22,249 nucleotides of DNA from an uncultured Eubacteriales bacterium (GCA_902497185.1 CABVEG010000004.1:1-22249); one strand, 5' to 3'; counted from the stretch's first letter, positions 1 to 7,561 are shown. Numbers and translations are program-made. The notes: generated from the letters alone by a model not told the origin.

Positions 1-64
1 TATATTACAAATATATATTACCATATATTTCAAAAGAAAACATTAAAGCAATATTATAATATTA

Positions 65-286
65 TTAAGGTTTGGGATAAGGCTTTTTAATGTTTGTTCT
101 TCCTATTAAGTAATCAACACTGGTGTCATAAAAATCTGCAAGTTTAGAAAGTGCCTCTACGGGAATTGCTCTGCTTCCTCTTTCATAGCTTGAATATGTT
201 CTTTGATCTACATTAAGTATCTTTCCTATATAGCTTTGAGTCAAATCCTTATCTTCTCTTAAATCTCGTATTTTTTGGTATATCAC
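65..286 (-). CDS. XRE-family helix-turn-helix regulator, 73 aa
   Basis: Small DNA-binding protein of the Cro/C1 (HTH_3) family, probably a transcriptional repressor acting on its own divergent promoter region. The sequence consists almost wholly of one HTH domain: recognition region around residues 13-45 with LTQSYIGKILNVDQRTYSSYERG, then the family's typical tail IPVEALSKLADFYDTSVDYLIGR. There is no effector or dimerisation domain. I start at GTG 286 because GAGGTG at 293-298 lies six bases upstream as a good ribosome binding site; an upstream in-frame GTG at 295 overlaps that site and is unlikely. It faces away from the 68-aa gene at 394, about 107 bp apart, so the two may form a regulator-target pair. 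The target is inferred, not shown. Confidence 0.85.
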   Translation of the reverse strand: MIYQKIRDLREDKDLTQSYIGKILNVDQRTYSSYERGSRAIPVEALSKLADFYDTSVDYLIGRTNIKKPYPKP

Positions 287-330
287 ATAAATCACCTCAC
301 AGGAAAATTATCATAGAACAAATTGAAGTA

Positions 331-359
331 TTGACATTTACTCCATAATGAAGTAGCAT
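331..359 (+). promoter_or_regulatory. Sigma-70-type promoter for the 68-aa gene
   Basis: TTGACA at 331-336, 17-bp spacer, TAGCAT at 354-359. Two 7-bp direct repeats (TGAAGTA at 324-330 and 349-355) flank the -35 element and could be half-sites for the divergent XRE protein; that role is speculative. Confidence 0.5.
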
Positions 360-393
360 ATAAATATACTATGACAATTAGGAGGTTTTTATT

Positions 394-600
394 ATGAACG
401 TTTATGATGTATCTGATTTTTTGGAGCTTGCTGAGGAACTTAAAAACACCAAGGCTAAGTATATTGCAATAAAAGAGAATACTAATGAAATGATTTTATA
501 CAGGTATTTTCCAACCAGTGGCAAGATAAGGGGATTGAAGAGGATTAGATGTGTTGACATTTATACCCTTTTTAACTATATAAAGAAGAGAAAACATTAA
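394..600 (+). CDS. Hypothetical protein, 68 aa
   Basis: I do not recognise this family. It is preceded by AGGAGG about six bases before the ATG and by a plausible promoter, so it is likely a real gene. The protein is soluble-looking, charged, with no signal peptide or membrane segment: an acidic N-terminal helix (residues 5-20), a short beta-rich middle (around YIAIKENTNEMILYRYF) and a strongly basic C-terminus ending KKRKH. It stands opposite the XRE regulator, an arrangement common for small accessory or phage-remnant modules, but nothing in the sequence proves that. It ends with AAAACATTAA, part of a 14-bp sequence also found at 35-48. Confidence 0.6.
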   Translation: MNVYDVSDFLELAEELKNTKAKYIAIKENTNEMILYRYFPTSGKIRGLKRIRCVDIYTLFNYIKKRKH

Positions 601-669
601 AGGAAATATAACTGCCCTGAATAATGTCTAATCTTTCACCGATTTATTATAACATTTACAAAAAAAGCC

Positions 670-698
670 TTGCATTATTGTAAAAATTGTGGTATAGT
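670..698 (+). promoter_or_regulatory. Promoter of the pheB-hom-lysC operon
   Basis: TTGCAT at 670-675, exact 17-bp spacer, TATAGT at 693-698. The short leader can fold TCTATG (703-708) against CATAGA (722-727), next to the GAGGG ribosome binding site of the first gene. I see no T-box, lysine riboswitch or leader peptide in front of the operon. Confidence 0.6.
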
Positions 699-740
699 TC
701 TTTCTATGGTAAACAAATGTACATAGAGGGAGCACAGTTT

Positions 741-1187
741 ATGAGCGAATATTCAGACTATTACATTGTTGACAAAAGGGTTATGCCTGAGGTTTTTTTA
801 AAGGTAGTTGAGGCAAGAGAATTGTTTGACAAAGGAATAGTTGGTTCAGTACAAGAGGCGGTAGACAGTGTCGGCGTCAGCAGAAGTGCATATTATAAGT
901 ATAAGGACTATGTTTCGGCTTTAAGCAGCAACAGCAGCCGAGGAAAAATAGTTATACTTGCATTTAACCTAGAGGACAAGGCTGGTATTTTATCCCTTGT
1001 GCTTAATATTATGGCTGACCACGGCGCAAATGTACTGACTATTAATCAGACTATTCCCGTTAATGATGTGGCTAATGTTACAATTACCGTTGACACAGGC
1101 AATATGACCATTGGTGTCAGAGAGATGCTTAATAATATTTCTAAAATACATGGTGTTTTAACTTTAAAAATTATTGCGAGGGAGTGA
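741..1187 (+). CDS. pheB: ACT domain-containing protein (PheB/UPF0735 family), 148 aa
   Basis: Small cytoplasmic protein of the PheB/UPF0735 family, a probable amino-acid-sensing regulator rather than an enzyme. Residues about 25-57 form a helix-turn-helix-like segment (GSVQEAVDSVGVSRSAYYKYKD), and residues about 69-145 are an ACT domain beginning KIVILAFNLEDKAGILS, the fold that binds amino acids such as phenylalanine or threonine. Length matches the family (about 147 aa). I chose ATG 741, with GAGGG ten bases upstream; extension to 687 would run through the promoter. It is the first gene of a pheB-hom-lysC operon, 8 bp ahead of hom, which suggests a link to aspartate-family amino acid control. 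The ligand is unknown from sequence. Confidence 0.87.
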   Translation: MSEYSDYYIVDKRVMPEVFLKVVEARELFDKGIVGSVQEAVDSVGVSRSAYYKYKDYVSALSSNSSRGKIVILAFNLEDKAGILSLVLNIMADHGANVLTINQTIPVNDVANVTITVDTGNMTIGVREMLNNISKIHGVLTLKIIARE

Positions 1188-1195
1188 AGGAGTAT

Positions 1196-2434
1196 ATGGC
1201 AGTAATAGCGGTTTTAGGCTACGGTACGGTTGGCTCAGGTGTTGTGGAGGTTATACGTACCAACAGAGAAAGCATTGAATCTAAAACAGGTCAGAAAATT
1301 GATATTAAATATGTTTTGGATTTAAGGGATTTTCCTAATGACCCTGTTCAGAACATTATTACACACAATTTTGATGATATATTAAATGACCCCAGTGTTG
1401 AGGTTGTTGTAGAGGTTATGGGTGGTACAAATCCTGCCTACACATTTGTTAAAAGTGCTCTTCAAAAGGGTAAAAGCGTATGTACATCAAATAAGGAGCT
1501 TGTGGCTGCTCATGGCGGCGAGCTTATGAGAATAGCTAAGGAAAATAATGTAAATTTCTTATATGAGGCATCTGTAGGCGGTGGTATTCCTATTATAAGA
1601 CCTATTAACAGAAGTATTACTTCTGATAAGATTGAAGAAATAACAGGTATATTAAACGGTACTACCAATTATATGCTCTCTAAAATGACTAAAGAGGACC
1701 TAGAGTATAATGATGTATTAAGCGATGCTCAGGACAGAGGCTATGCAGAGAGAAATCCTGATGCTGATGTTGAGGGCTATGATGCCTGCAGAAAGATTGC
1801 AATTCTTGCATCTCTTGCTACGGAAAAAACCGTATGCTATGATGATATTTATACAGAGGGCATCACTAATATTTCAAAAACTGATATTGAGTATGTTAAG
1901 AAAATGGGCGGTTCAGTTAAGCTCCTTGCAACTGCAAAGTTTGGCAGCAATGGTGTGTGGGCAAGAGTTGCGCCTGCTATTGTTATGCCTGAAAACCCTT
2001 TAAGTATGGTTAATAATGTATTTAATGCCATTTTATTAAAGGGCAATATGCTTGGAGATGTAATGTTTTACGGCAAGGGCGCAGGCAAGCTGCCTACTGC
2101 AAGTGCCGTTGTATCTGATGTTGTAGATGCTATTAAGCATAAGGATGTTAATCTTGGCATTGGTTGGTCAGAAAGCAAGCAGGAGCTTATGAGTATTGAT
2201 GATGTCGATGTAAGAAAGTTTGTCAGGGTTGAATATAATGATAAGGAAGAAGCCAAGTCAGATGTATTAAAGGTATTTGGCGTGGACAAAATTATGGAAT
2301 TCTTTGGTATGGATAACGAATTTGCTTTTGTTACCGGTGAGGCTAAGGAAAGAGAAATTAATGACAAACTTAATGAATTAATTAATTGTAAGGGTATTGT
2401 AGGTATCCTTAACACAATAAGAATGGAAGGCTAG
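1196..2434 (+). CDS. hom: Homoserine dehydrogenase, 412 aa
   Basis: Reduces aspartate-4-semialdehyde to homoserine with NAD(P)H, the branch step towards threonine and methionine. Visible features: N-terminal Rossmann motif GYGTVGSG (8-15), TSNKELVA around 97-104, the GILNGTTNYML segment (151-161), the catalytic DVEGYDACRK block with Asp196 and Lys200, and GKGAGKLPTASAVVSD (293-308). The last ~70 residues resemble a C-terminal ACT domain, so feedback inhibition by threonine is likely. Length is normal for the ACT-containing monofunctional form. The ATG at 1196 gives the usual MxVxxLGYG start; a GTG at 1184 is in frame but its ribosome site would be too close. It lies between pheB and lysC, 10 bp before the latter. 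Confidence 0.96.
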   Translation: MAVIAVLGYGTVGSGVVEVIRTNRESIESKTGQKIDIKYVLDLRDFPNDPVQNIITHNFDDILNDPSVEVVVEVMGGTNPAYTFVKSALQKGKSVCTSNKELVAAHGGELMRIAKENNVNFLYEASVGGGIPIIRPINRSITSDKIEEITGILNGTTNYMLSKMTKEDLEYNDVLSDAQDRGYAERNPDADVEGYDACRKIAILASLATEKTVCYDDIYTEGITNISKTDIEYVKKMGGSVKLLATAKFGSNGVWARVAPAIVMPENPLSMVNNVFNAILLKGNMLGDVMFYGKGAGKLPTASAVVSDVVDAIKHKDVNLGIGWSESKQELMSIDDVDVRKFVRVEYNDKEEAKSDVLKVFGVDKIMEFFGMDNEFAFVTGEAKEREINDKLNELINCKGIVGILNTIRMEG

Positions 2435-2444
2435 GAGGCACATT

Positions 2445-3665
2445 ATGTTAATCGTAAAGAAGTTTGGCGGTTCTTCAGTGGCTAATGCTGAAAGAATTAA
2501 CCACGTTGCTCAGACTATTGTAAACAGTTACAAGGAGGGCAATCAGGTAGTTGTTGTACTCAGTGCACAGGGTGATACAACTGATGAGCTTATTGAAAAG
2601 GCTATGGAAATCAACCCTAATGCAAGTAAGAGAGAAATGGATATGCTCCTGTCAACAGGAGAGCAGCAGTCAGTTGCTCTTATGGCAATGGCTATTGAAA
2701 AGCTGGGTTATCCTGTTATTTCACTTAATGCTTTTCAGTGCAAGATCATTTCCACATCAACCTACAGCAATGCCAGAATAAAGGATATTTCAACAGAAAG
2801 AATCAATAACGAGCTTGCAAGAAAGAATATTGTTATTATTACAGGTTTCCAAGGTATAAACAGACATCTTGATGTTACCACCTTAGGCAGAGGCGGTTCA
2901 GATACATCTGCTGTTGCCCTGGCTGCAAAGCTCGGCGCTGATATTTGCGAAATTTATACAGACGTTGACGGTGTATACACCTGCGATCCGAGAATTGTTA
3001 AGTCTGCCAGAAAACTTGATGAAATTACTTACGATGAAATGCTTGAGCTTGCAAGTTTAGGTGCAAAGGTTCTTCATAACCGTTCTGTTGAGCTTGCTAA
3101 GAAATATAATGTAAATTTAGTTGTACGCAGCTCTATGACTGACGCTGAAGGTACAGTTGTTAAGGAGGAAACAAAAGTGGAAAGAATGTTGGTAAACGGT
3201 GTTGCCGTAGATAAGGATGTAGCTAGAATTGCAGTAGTAGGTGTTAAGGATGAGCCGGGTATTGCCTTTAAAATTTTCTCTTTATTAAGCAGAGAAAAAA
3301 TTAGTGTTGACCTTATTATCCAGTCTATAGGCAGAGGCGACAGCAAGGATATTTCTTTCACTGTTACAAAGGGCGAAATGAAGGAGGCTGTTGACATTCT
3401 TGAGGCTAATAAGGCATCTTTAGGCTTTGAGTCAATAAGCTTTAATGACCAGGTTGCAAAGGTAAGTGCTGTTGGTGCAGGTATGGCTACTAATCCGGGT
3501 GTTGCATCTATGCTGTTTGAGGCTACCTATGATGCAGGCATTAATGTTAAAATGATTTCTACTTCTGAAATTAAGATTACTGTTCTTGTAAATGAAAACG
3601 AGGCTGACAGAGCAGCTATTGCTATTCATGATAAATTTATGAATGCAGGTATTCAGATTAATTAA
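2445..3665 (+). CDS. lysC: Aspartate kinase, 406 aa
   Basis: Phosphorylates aspartate, the first committed step of lysine, threonine, methionine and diaminopimelate synthesis. The kinase domain shows KFGGSSV at 6-12, TTLGRGGSDTSAVALA (145-160) and YTDVDGVYTCDPR (171-183). Two ACT domains follow, about 262-325 and 337-400, with SEIKITVLV (374-382) at the usual effector site. Overall size and layout match the Bacillus subtilis aspartokinase II type, which is lysine-inhibited. The start has a clear TAGGAGG ribosome site. It is the last gene of the pheB-hom-lysC operon, so hom and lysC products catalyse nearby steps. An internal start for a beta subunit is annotated separately. Confidence 0.96.
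   Translation: MLIVKKFGGSSVANAERINHVAQTIVNSYKEGNQVVVVLSAQGDTTDELIEKAMEINPNASKREMDMLLSTGEQQSVALMAMAIEKLGYPVISLNAFQCKIISTSTYSNARIKDISTERINNELARKNIVIITGFQGINRHLDVTTLGRGGSDTSAVALAAKLGADICEIYTDVDGVYTCDPRIVKSARKLDEITYDEMLELASLGAKVLHNRSVELAKKYNVNLVVRSSMTDAEGTVVKEETKVERMLVNGVAVDKDVARIAVVGVKDEPGIAFKIFSLLSREKISVDLIIQSIGRGDSKDISFTVTKGEMKEAVDILEANKASLGFESISFNDQVAKVSAVGAGMATNPGVASMLFEATYDAGINVKMISTSEIKITVLVNENEADRAAIAIHDKFMNAGIQIN
3177..3665 (+). CDS. lysC: Internal in-frame start: aspartokinase beta subunit, 162 aa
   Basis: Within lysC a complete ribosome site AAGGAGG (3162-3168) stands eight bases before an in-frame GTG at 3177 (codon 245). Translation from here would give a 162-residue product consisting only of the two ACT domains. 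In Bacillus subtilis aspartokinase II, lysC is known to make a 408-aa alpha and an approximately 163-aa beta subunit from an internal start at nearly the same place. The position and quality of the site make the same arrangement likely here. An ATG nine bases further on (3186) is possible but poorly spaced. Confidence 0.75.
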   Translation: MERMLVNGVAVDKDVARIAVVGVKDEPGIAFKIFSLLSREKISVDLIIQSIGRGDSKDISFTVTKGEMKEAVDILEANKASLGFESISFNDQVAKVSAVGAGMATNPGVASMLFEATYDAGINVKMISTSEIKITVLVNENEADRAAIAIHDKFMNAGIQIN

Positions 3666-3738
3666 TCACATTTTTTTAATTATTTAATATATTTATATTA
3701 AGAGAGTTAAGGGCAATCCCCTCTCCCTTAATGAACTT

Positions 3739-3761
3739 AGGACTGCTGTACTAGCAGTCCA
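3739..3761 (+). repeat. 23-bp direct repeat, copy 1 (hairpin)
   Basis: Identical to 4159-4181. It contains an 8-bp stem, GGACTGCT (3740-3747) and AGCAGTCC (3753-3760), around the loop GTACT. In this copy the stem is not followed by a T-run but by the insert at 3762, so it probably no longer terminates well. It lies about 75 bp after the lysC stop. Confidence 0.85.
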
Positions 3762-4158
3762 GAGGCTGTCGAAAAAATCGACAGCCTTGCAAGAAATGCT
3801 CGTCAGCACTTTCAGCTAAAGCTGAAAGCCAGCCTGCGGCTGTCAGATAAATCTTTCTGTGCAAGCATTTCTTGCAGTATGCTAAGGTAGGAACTACCAA
3901 GTTTTCCGCAATTTTGACGTTTAAAACGTCAAAATTACAGAAAAGTTCCTGTCCTCGGCTGCTTGGGCGAGCAGCAAAACGAAGTTTTGCGACCAGCCTC
4001 GGCGAAAATGCGATTTCTTCAAGCAACTTTGCTACGCAAAGCAAGTCCCGTATACTTCGGAATTGCAAACCTGCGGATTAAAGTCTGCGACGCTTTTTGA
4101 ATTACGGTATAGCAAAGGAATTCGCTTTTTCTCAAAAAAATAGTTTTTTGACAATCTG
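3762..4158. mobile_element. MITE-like palindromic insertion, about 397 bp, non-coding
   Basis: The stretch is bounded by two identical 23-bp repeats and has imperfect terminal inverted repeats: AGGCTGTCGAAAAAAT at 3763-3778 against the reverse complement of 4143-4158 (12 of 16 match). Inside is a chain of hairpins: 3763-3772/3778-3787; 3789-3800/3864-3875 (12 bp, enclosing 3809-3816/3821-3828); GGTAG-GAA-CTACC near 3886-3898; a near-perfect 25-bp palindrome at 3911-3935; GCAAAAC-GAA-GTTTTGC at 3974-3990; CTTTGC-TAC-GCAAAG at 4027-4041. It is richer in G/C than the flanks. Reading frames on both strands exist but have no ribosome site or recognisable protein. No transposase is present, so it would be a non-autonomous element. 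Confidence 0.65.
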
Positions 4159-4190
4159 AGGACTGCTGTACTAGCAGTCCATTTTGTTTT
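4159..4190 (+). terminator. lysC-side terminator, copy 2 of the 23-bp repeat
   Basis: The second copy of the repeat (4159-4181) has the same 8-bp stem (4161-4167 region with 4173-4180) and is followed by ATTTTGTTTT, the layout of an intrinsic terminator. If the insert and one repeat copy are removed in thought, this hairpin plus T-run falls about 75 bp after lysC, so it was probably the original lysC terminator. Confidence 0.6.
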
Positions 4191-4196
4191 ATTACC

Positions 4197-4334
4197 TTAT
4201 TTTTTATTTACAAAAATTGCAGTTGGTCCATCACTTCCGCCAATTATTCCCACACTTTCATAAGGGTTAAAAATAAAAATCGGTATTATAATGATTGCAG
4301 CAAGTATTGTTAAAACAAGTATTAACCTTTTCAT
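4197..4334 (-). CDS. 45-aa membrane peptide with decarboxylase-beta GGxDGPT motif
   Basis: A short gene that I translated from the minus strand: ATG at 4334, stop TAA at 4197-4199, with AGGGGGG seven bases upstream. It begins 11 bp after the recD2 stop, so the two are likely co-translated. Residues 3-22 form one hydrophobic helix (LILVLTILAAIIIIPIFIF); residues 27-42 read SVGIIGGSDGPTAIFV, and it ends NKK. That second part closely matches region IIIa of the OadB/GcdB/MadB-type beta subunits of Na+-translocating decarboxylases (IGIIGGADGPTAIFV), which carries the functionally important aspartate (Asp203 in Klebsiella OadB). The rest of the pump is absent. A function cannot be assigned: it could be a free-standing membrane peptide, or a convergent motif. 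The gene itself is well supported; its role is not. Confidence 0.7.
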   Translation of the reverse strand: MKRLILVLTILAAIIIIPIFIFNPYESVGIIGGSDGPTAIFVNKK

Positions 4335-4345
4335 AATATCCCCCC

Positions 4346-6592
4346 TTAATTATTTTCGGCAAATTCCGCAAATTCCCTAAGTTTTGTGCAAAGGCTTGTA
4401 TATCTGCTGACTTCCCTGTTATTATCTACCATTTTGTAAACGGTGTTTTCGGCACCTGCAATTACTGCAAGCTCCTTTGCTCTTGTAAGTCCGGTATACA
4501 AAAGGTTTCTTGACATAAGCATATCAGGACCGTTTAAAAGGGGCATAACAACTGCCTTATACTCGCTGCCCTGACTTTTGTGTATGGTTACAGCATAGCT
4601 TAAATCCACCTCATCCATTTGTGTAAAGTCATAGTGGACAGCCTTATTATCTTCAAATAAAATTTCAACATATTCATTTACAGGGTCAATGTATGTTATT
4701 ATTCCTTCGTCACCGTTAAATACACCTACACCATCCTCTGTAATTTTGCCTTTTTCAACTATTTTCCATTCTACATTATAGTTATTTTTGATCTGCATTA
4801 CCTTGTCGCCTTCACGGAACTTAATACCCCTAAATTCCTTTTCCCTTTTGTTTGGTGATGGTGGATTAAGAGCCTCCTGAAGTATTGTATTTAATGCAGT
4901 TACTCCCAGAGGAGATTTGCGCATAGGAGTAAGGACCTGAATATCCCTTATTGGGTCACAGTTAAGGTATTTAGGCAGCCTTGATGAAACAAGACTTACT
5001 ATAAGAGAGCTTAGCTCCTGAACACTGTTTCTTCTCATAAAGAAAAAGTCCTTATCTTTTTCTTTAAGGTTTGGGTATTCTCCCTTATTTATTTTATGGG
5101 CATTTGTAATAATGGAGCTTTCCTGTGCCTGTCTGAATATTTCCGTAAGACGGCAAACCTTTATTACTTCTGAATTTATAATATCCCTTAACACATTTCC
5201 AGGGCCTACTGATGGGAGCTGATTGCTGTCACCTACTATTATTAATCTTGTGCCTATGGCTATTGCCTTTAACAGTGAGTGCATAAGGAGTATGTCCACC
5301 ATTGAGCTTTCGTCAATTATAACTACATCTGCCTCAATAGGATTGTCCTCGTCCTTTTCAAAGGTTTGGGTTCTGGAGTTTTCGTTTAAAAAATTTATAC
5401 CCAAAAGCCTGTGTATTGTTTGTGCCTTGTGGCCTGTTGTTTCTTCCATTCTTTTTGCTGCTCTGCCTGTAGGTGCAGCAAGCTCTATTTCAAGTCCCTC
5501 TGCTTCACACAGCTTTATTATGGCATTTATTATTGTTGTTTTACCTGTACCGGGGCCGCCTGTTATAACAAGTACACCGTTTTCCATAGCCGATTGTATG
5601 GCATCTCTCTGCTGTGGTGCAAAGTGTATTTTTTCCACGTTTTCAAGAGCATCTATTTCCTGCTCATAATTGTAAATGCCCTTAAATTCCAAGTCATTAA
5701 GCTCGTAAAGCTTTCTGGATACATAGCCCTCTGCATAGTAGAAAAAGTTGAGATAGACATTTGTTTTGTCCTCTTTTCTCTCTATCCACACCTGATTTTC
5801 AATGTGCATACCCGTAAGCTCTGTTGATATGATTTCTCCGCTGATCTGCAAAAGCTCTGCTGTCTGGTTTACAACTGCTTCTATGGGCATATAAACATGA
5901 CCGTTGTTGGCGCCTCCGTTTAATATATACTTAACACCTGCCCTTATTCTGAAAGGGCTGTCTTTTGCTATTCCTACGTTTTCCGCAATTTTGTCTGCAA
6001 TTTTAAAGCCTATGCCAAATATATCTTCTGCAAGGGCATAAGGGTTTTTTCTTACAATATCTATTGTTTTGTCCTTATAGCGCTTATAAATCCTTATTGC
6101 ATATGACGGAGTAATGCCGTATTCTCCTAAAAAGAGAAGAGCGTGTCTTTCCTCTGTTTTTTCTCTGTACATTTCTCCTATGGTCATTGCCTTTTCGTTG
6201 CTTATACCTCTTATTTCGGCAAGACGTTCAGGCTCATTATCCATTATATTAAGCGTATCCCTGCCAAATTTATTTACAATTTTTTTTGCAATTTTTGGAC
6301 CGATACCCTTTATAACACCGCTGGCTAAGTAAAGCTCTATGGCACGTTCTGAACGGGGCTCTGTTTTTTCGCACATTTCTATATTAATTTGTTCACCGTA
6401 AAAATGATGAGTTACTATTGTACCCGTAACCTTTACACTTTCCCCCTGACTGATTGAAGGGGCATAGCCTACACAGGTAATTTCCTCATCCTCTCTGTCT
6501 TTAATTTCTGTTACCGTAAATACGGCATATCCGTTTTCAGCATTATAGAATGTAACCTTTTCCACAATGCCTTCTATAGTTAATGTGCTCAT
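4346..6592 (-). CDS. recD2: RecD2-type ATP-dependent DNA helicase, 748 aa
   Basis: 5'-3' superfamily 1B DNA helicase that acts without RecBC in Firmicutes, in DNA repair and replication-fork maintenance. Order of domains: N-terminal OB-like region (1-75), helix-hairpin-helix repeats typical of RecD2 (about 90-210, with SGVIKGIGPKIAKKIV and DIFGIGFKIADKIA), then the helicase core with Walker A GGPGTGKT (345-352), Walker B VVIIDESS (423-430), motif III GDSNQLPSVGPG (454-465), and late motifs AVTIHKSQGSEY (667-678) and LLYTGLTRAK (697-706). Length fits the family. The ATG has AAGGAA upstream and a good promoter at 6629-6657. It is followed directly by the 45-aa peptide gene. Confidence 0.96.
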   Translation of the reverse strand: MSTLTIEGIVEKVTFYNAENGYAVFTVTEIKDREDEEITCVGYAPSISQGESVKVTGTIVTHHFYGEQINIEMCEKTEPRSERAIELYLASGVIKGIGPKIAKKIVNKFGRDTLNIMDNEPERLAEIRGISNEKAMTIGEMYREKTEERHALLFLGEYGITPSYAIRIYKRYKDKTIDIVRKNPYALAEDIFGIGFKIADKIAENVGIAKDSPFRIRAGVKYILNGGANNGHVYMPIEAVVNQTAELLQISGEIISTELTGMHIENQVWIERKEDKTNVYLNFFYYAEGYVSRKLYELNDLEFKGIYNYEQEIDALENVEKIHFAPQQRDAIQSAMENGVLVITGGPGTGKTTIINAIIKLCEAEGLEIELAAPTGRAAKRMEETTGHKAQTIHRLLGINFLNENSRTQTFEKDEDNPIEADVVIIDESSMVDILLMHSLLKAIAIGTRLIIVGDSNQLPSVGPGNVLRDIINSEVIKVCRLTEIFRQAQESSIITNAHKINKGEYPNLKEKDKDFFFMRRNSVQELSSLIVSLVSSRLPKYLNCDPIRDIQVLTPMRKSPLGVTALNTILQEALNPPSPNKREKEFRGIKFREGDKVMQIKNNYNVEWKIVEKGKITEDGVGVFNGDEGIITYIDPVNEYVEILFEDNKAVHYDFTQMDEVDLSYAVTIHKSQGSEYKAVVMPLLNGPDMLMSRNLLYTGLTRAKELAVIAGAENTVYKMVDNNREVSRYTSLCTKLREFAEFAENN

Positions 6593-6628
6593 AATATCGT
6601 TCCTTTGTGTTTTTATAGCATTAGTATT

Positions 6629-6657
6629 ATTTTATACTTTATTTTAATATATTGCAA
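6629..6657 (-). promoter_or_regulatory. Promoter of recD2
   Basis: On the minus strand, TTGCAA (6652-6657), 17-bp spacer, TAAAAT (6629-6634), about 37 bp before the recD2 start codon. Confidence 0.55.
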
Positions 6658-6727
6658 GCTAAAATAAAAAGGAATTTGCAAGGACGTGTCTTAAAACCTC
6701 TTTAATCAAAATAAATATAAAATTCGA

Positions 6728-6756
6728 TTGATTATTATATAAAAATCTGTTATTAT
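6728..6756 (+). promoter_or_regulatory. Promoter of the pur cluster
   Basis: TTGATT (6728-6733), 17-bp spacer, TATTAT (6751-6756), leaving a leader of about 80 bases before purC. I see no purine riboswitch core and no convincing PurR box pair in the leader; the rest of the recD2-purC gap is plain A/T-rich sequence. Confidence 0.5.
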
Positions 6757-6844
6757 ATAGATATAATTGCTTTACTATGTTTGCAGCATAGGCAGAGTGT
6801 TAAAATAAATTCTCAAATTTAATTTATTAAGTGAGGTAATTAAA

Positions 6845-7561
6845 ATGAAAAAGCTTGATTTACTTTATGTAGGCAAAGCAAAGAAGGTATTTGCCACAGA
6901 TGACCCTGCATTATGTGTTTTTGAATACAAGGATGATGCAACAGCATTTAACGGTCTTAAAAAGGGCTCATTTGAGGGCAAGGGTATTATTAACAACCAG
7001 ATGGCTAACTTTATTTTCAAACTTCTTGAAAAAGAGGGCGTTAAAACTCATTTGGTAGAGGAGCTTTCTCCAAGAGAAACTCTTGTTAAAAAGGTTGATA
7101 TTATTCCTCTTGAGGTTATTGTAAGAAATATTGCGGCAGGCTCTTTTTCTAAGAGATATGGTGTTAAGGAGGGTACTCCTTTTAAAGCTCCTACTCTTGA
7201 ATTCAGCTACAAAAATGATGAGCTTGGAGATCCCCTTATTAATGACTATCAGGCTATTGCCTTAGGTATTGTAACTAAGGAGGAAATTGAGGTTATTTCA
7301 AATATGGCATTTAAGGTAAATGAATGTCTTAAAAAGATTTTCCTTAATATAGGAATCAAGCTTGTTGATTTTAAGATTGAACTTGGCAAGACTATGGACG
7401 GAGAAATTGTACTTGCCGATGAAATCAGTCCTGATACTTGCAGACTTTGGGATGCAGAAACTAATAAGAAATTGGATAAGGACAGATTCAGACAGGACCT
7501 TGGCGAATTTGGCGAGGTTTATCACGAGGTTTGGAGAAGACTTACCGAGTTTTATAAATAA
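6845..7561 (+). CDS. purC: Phosphoribosylaminoimidazole-succinocarboxamide synthase, 238 aa
   Basis: Joins CAIR and aspartate with ATP to make SAICAR in de novo purine synthesis. Family signs are the N-terminal YVGKAKKVF (8-16), the IIPLEVIVRNIAAGSFSKRYG signature around residues 86-106, VDFKIELG and the DEISPDTCRLWD block near the C-terminus. The length of 238 aa is standard for the short bacterial enzyme. The ATG has GAGGT eight bases upstream. It is the first gene of purC-purF-purB-purA, with 31 bp to purF, and PurB later removes fumarate from its product. Confidence 0.97.
   Translation: MKKLDLLYVGKAKKVFATDDPALCVFEYKDDATAFNGLKKGSFEGKGIINNQMANFIFKLLEKEGVKTHLVEELSPRETLVKKVDIIPLEVIVRNIAAGSFSKRYGVKEGTPFKAPTLEFSYKNDELGDPLINDYQAIALGIVTKEEIEVISNMAFKVNECLKKIFLNIGIKLVDFKIELGKTMDGEIVLADEISPDTCRLWDAETNKKLDKDRFRQDLGEFGEVYHEVWRRLTEFYK

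Noticed and set aside
600..740. T-box, threonine attenuator or lysine riboswitch before the pheB-hom-lysC operon
   Set aside because: The leader after the promoter is only about 35 bases, too short for any of these, and no leader peptide or terminator is seen.
3751..4081. Overlapping reading frames on both strands (105 aa minus, 69 aa plus) in the palindromic insert
   Set aside because: They lie wholly in hairpin-rich sequence, lack ribosome sites and show no protein-like pattern; palindromes create mirrored open frames.
3739..4181. CRISPR array
   Set aside because: Only two copies of a 23-bp repeat about 400 bp apart, no regular spacers and no cas genes.
6593..6844. Purine riboswitch or PurR box before purC
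   Set aside because: No conserved purine aptamer core or paired PurR boxes can be found; only a promoter is supported.
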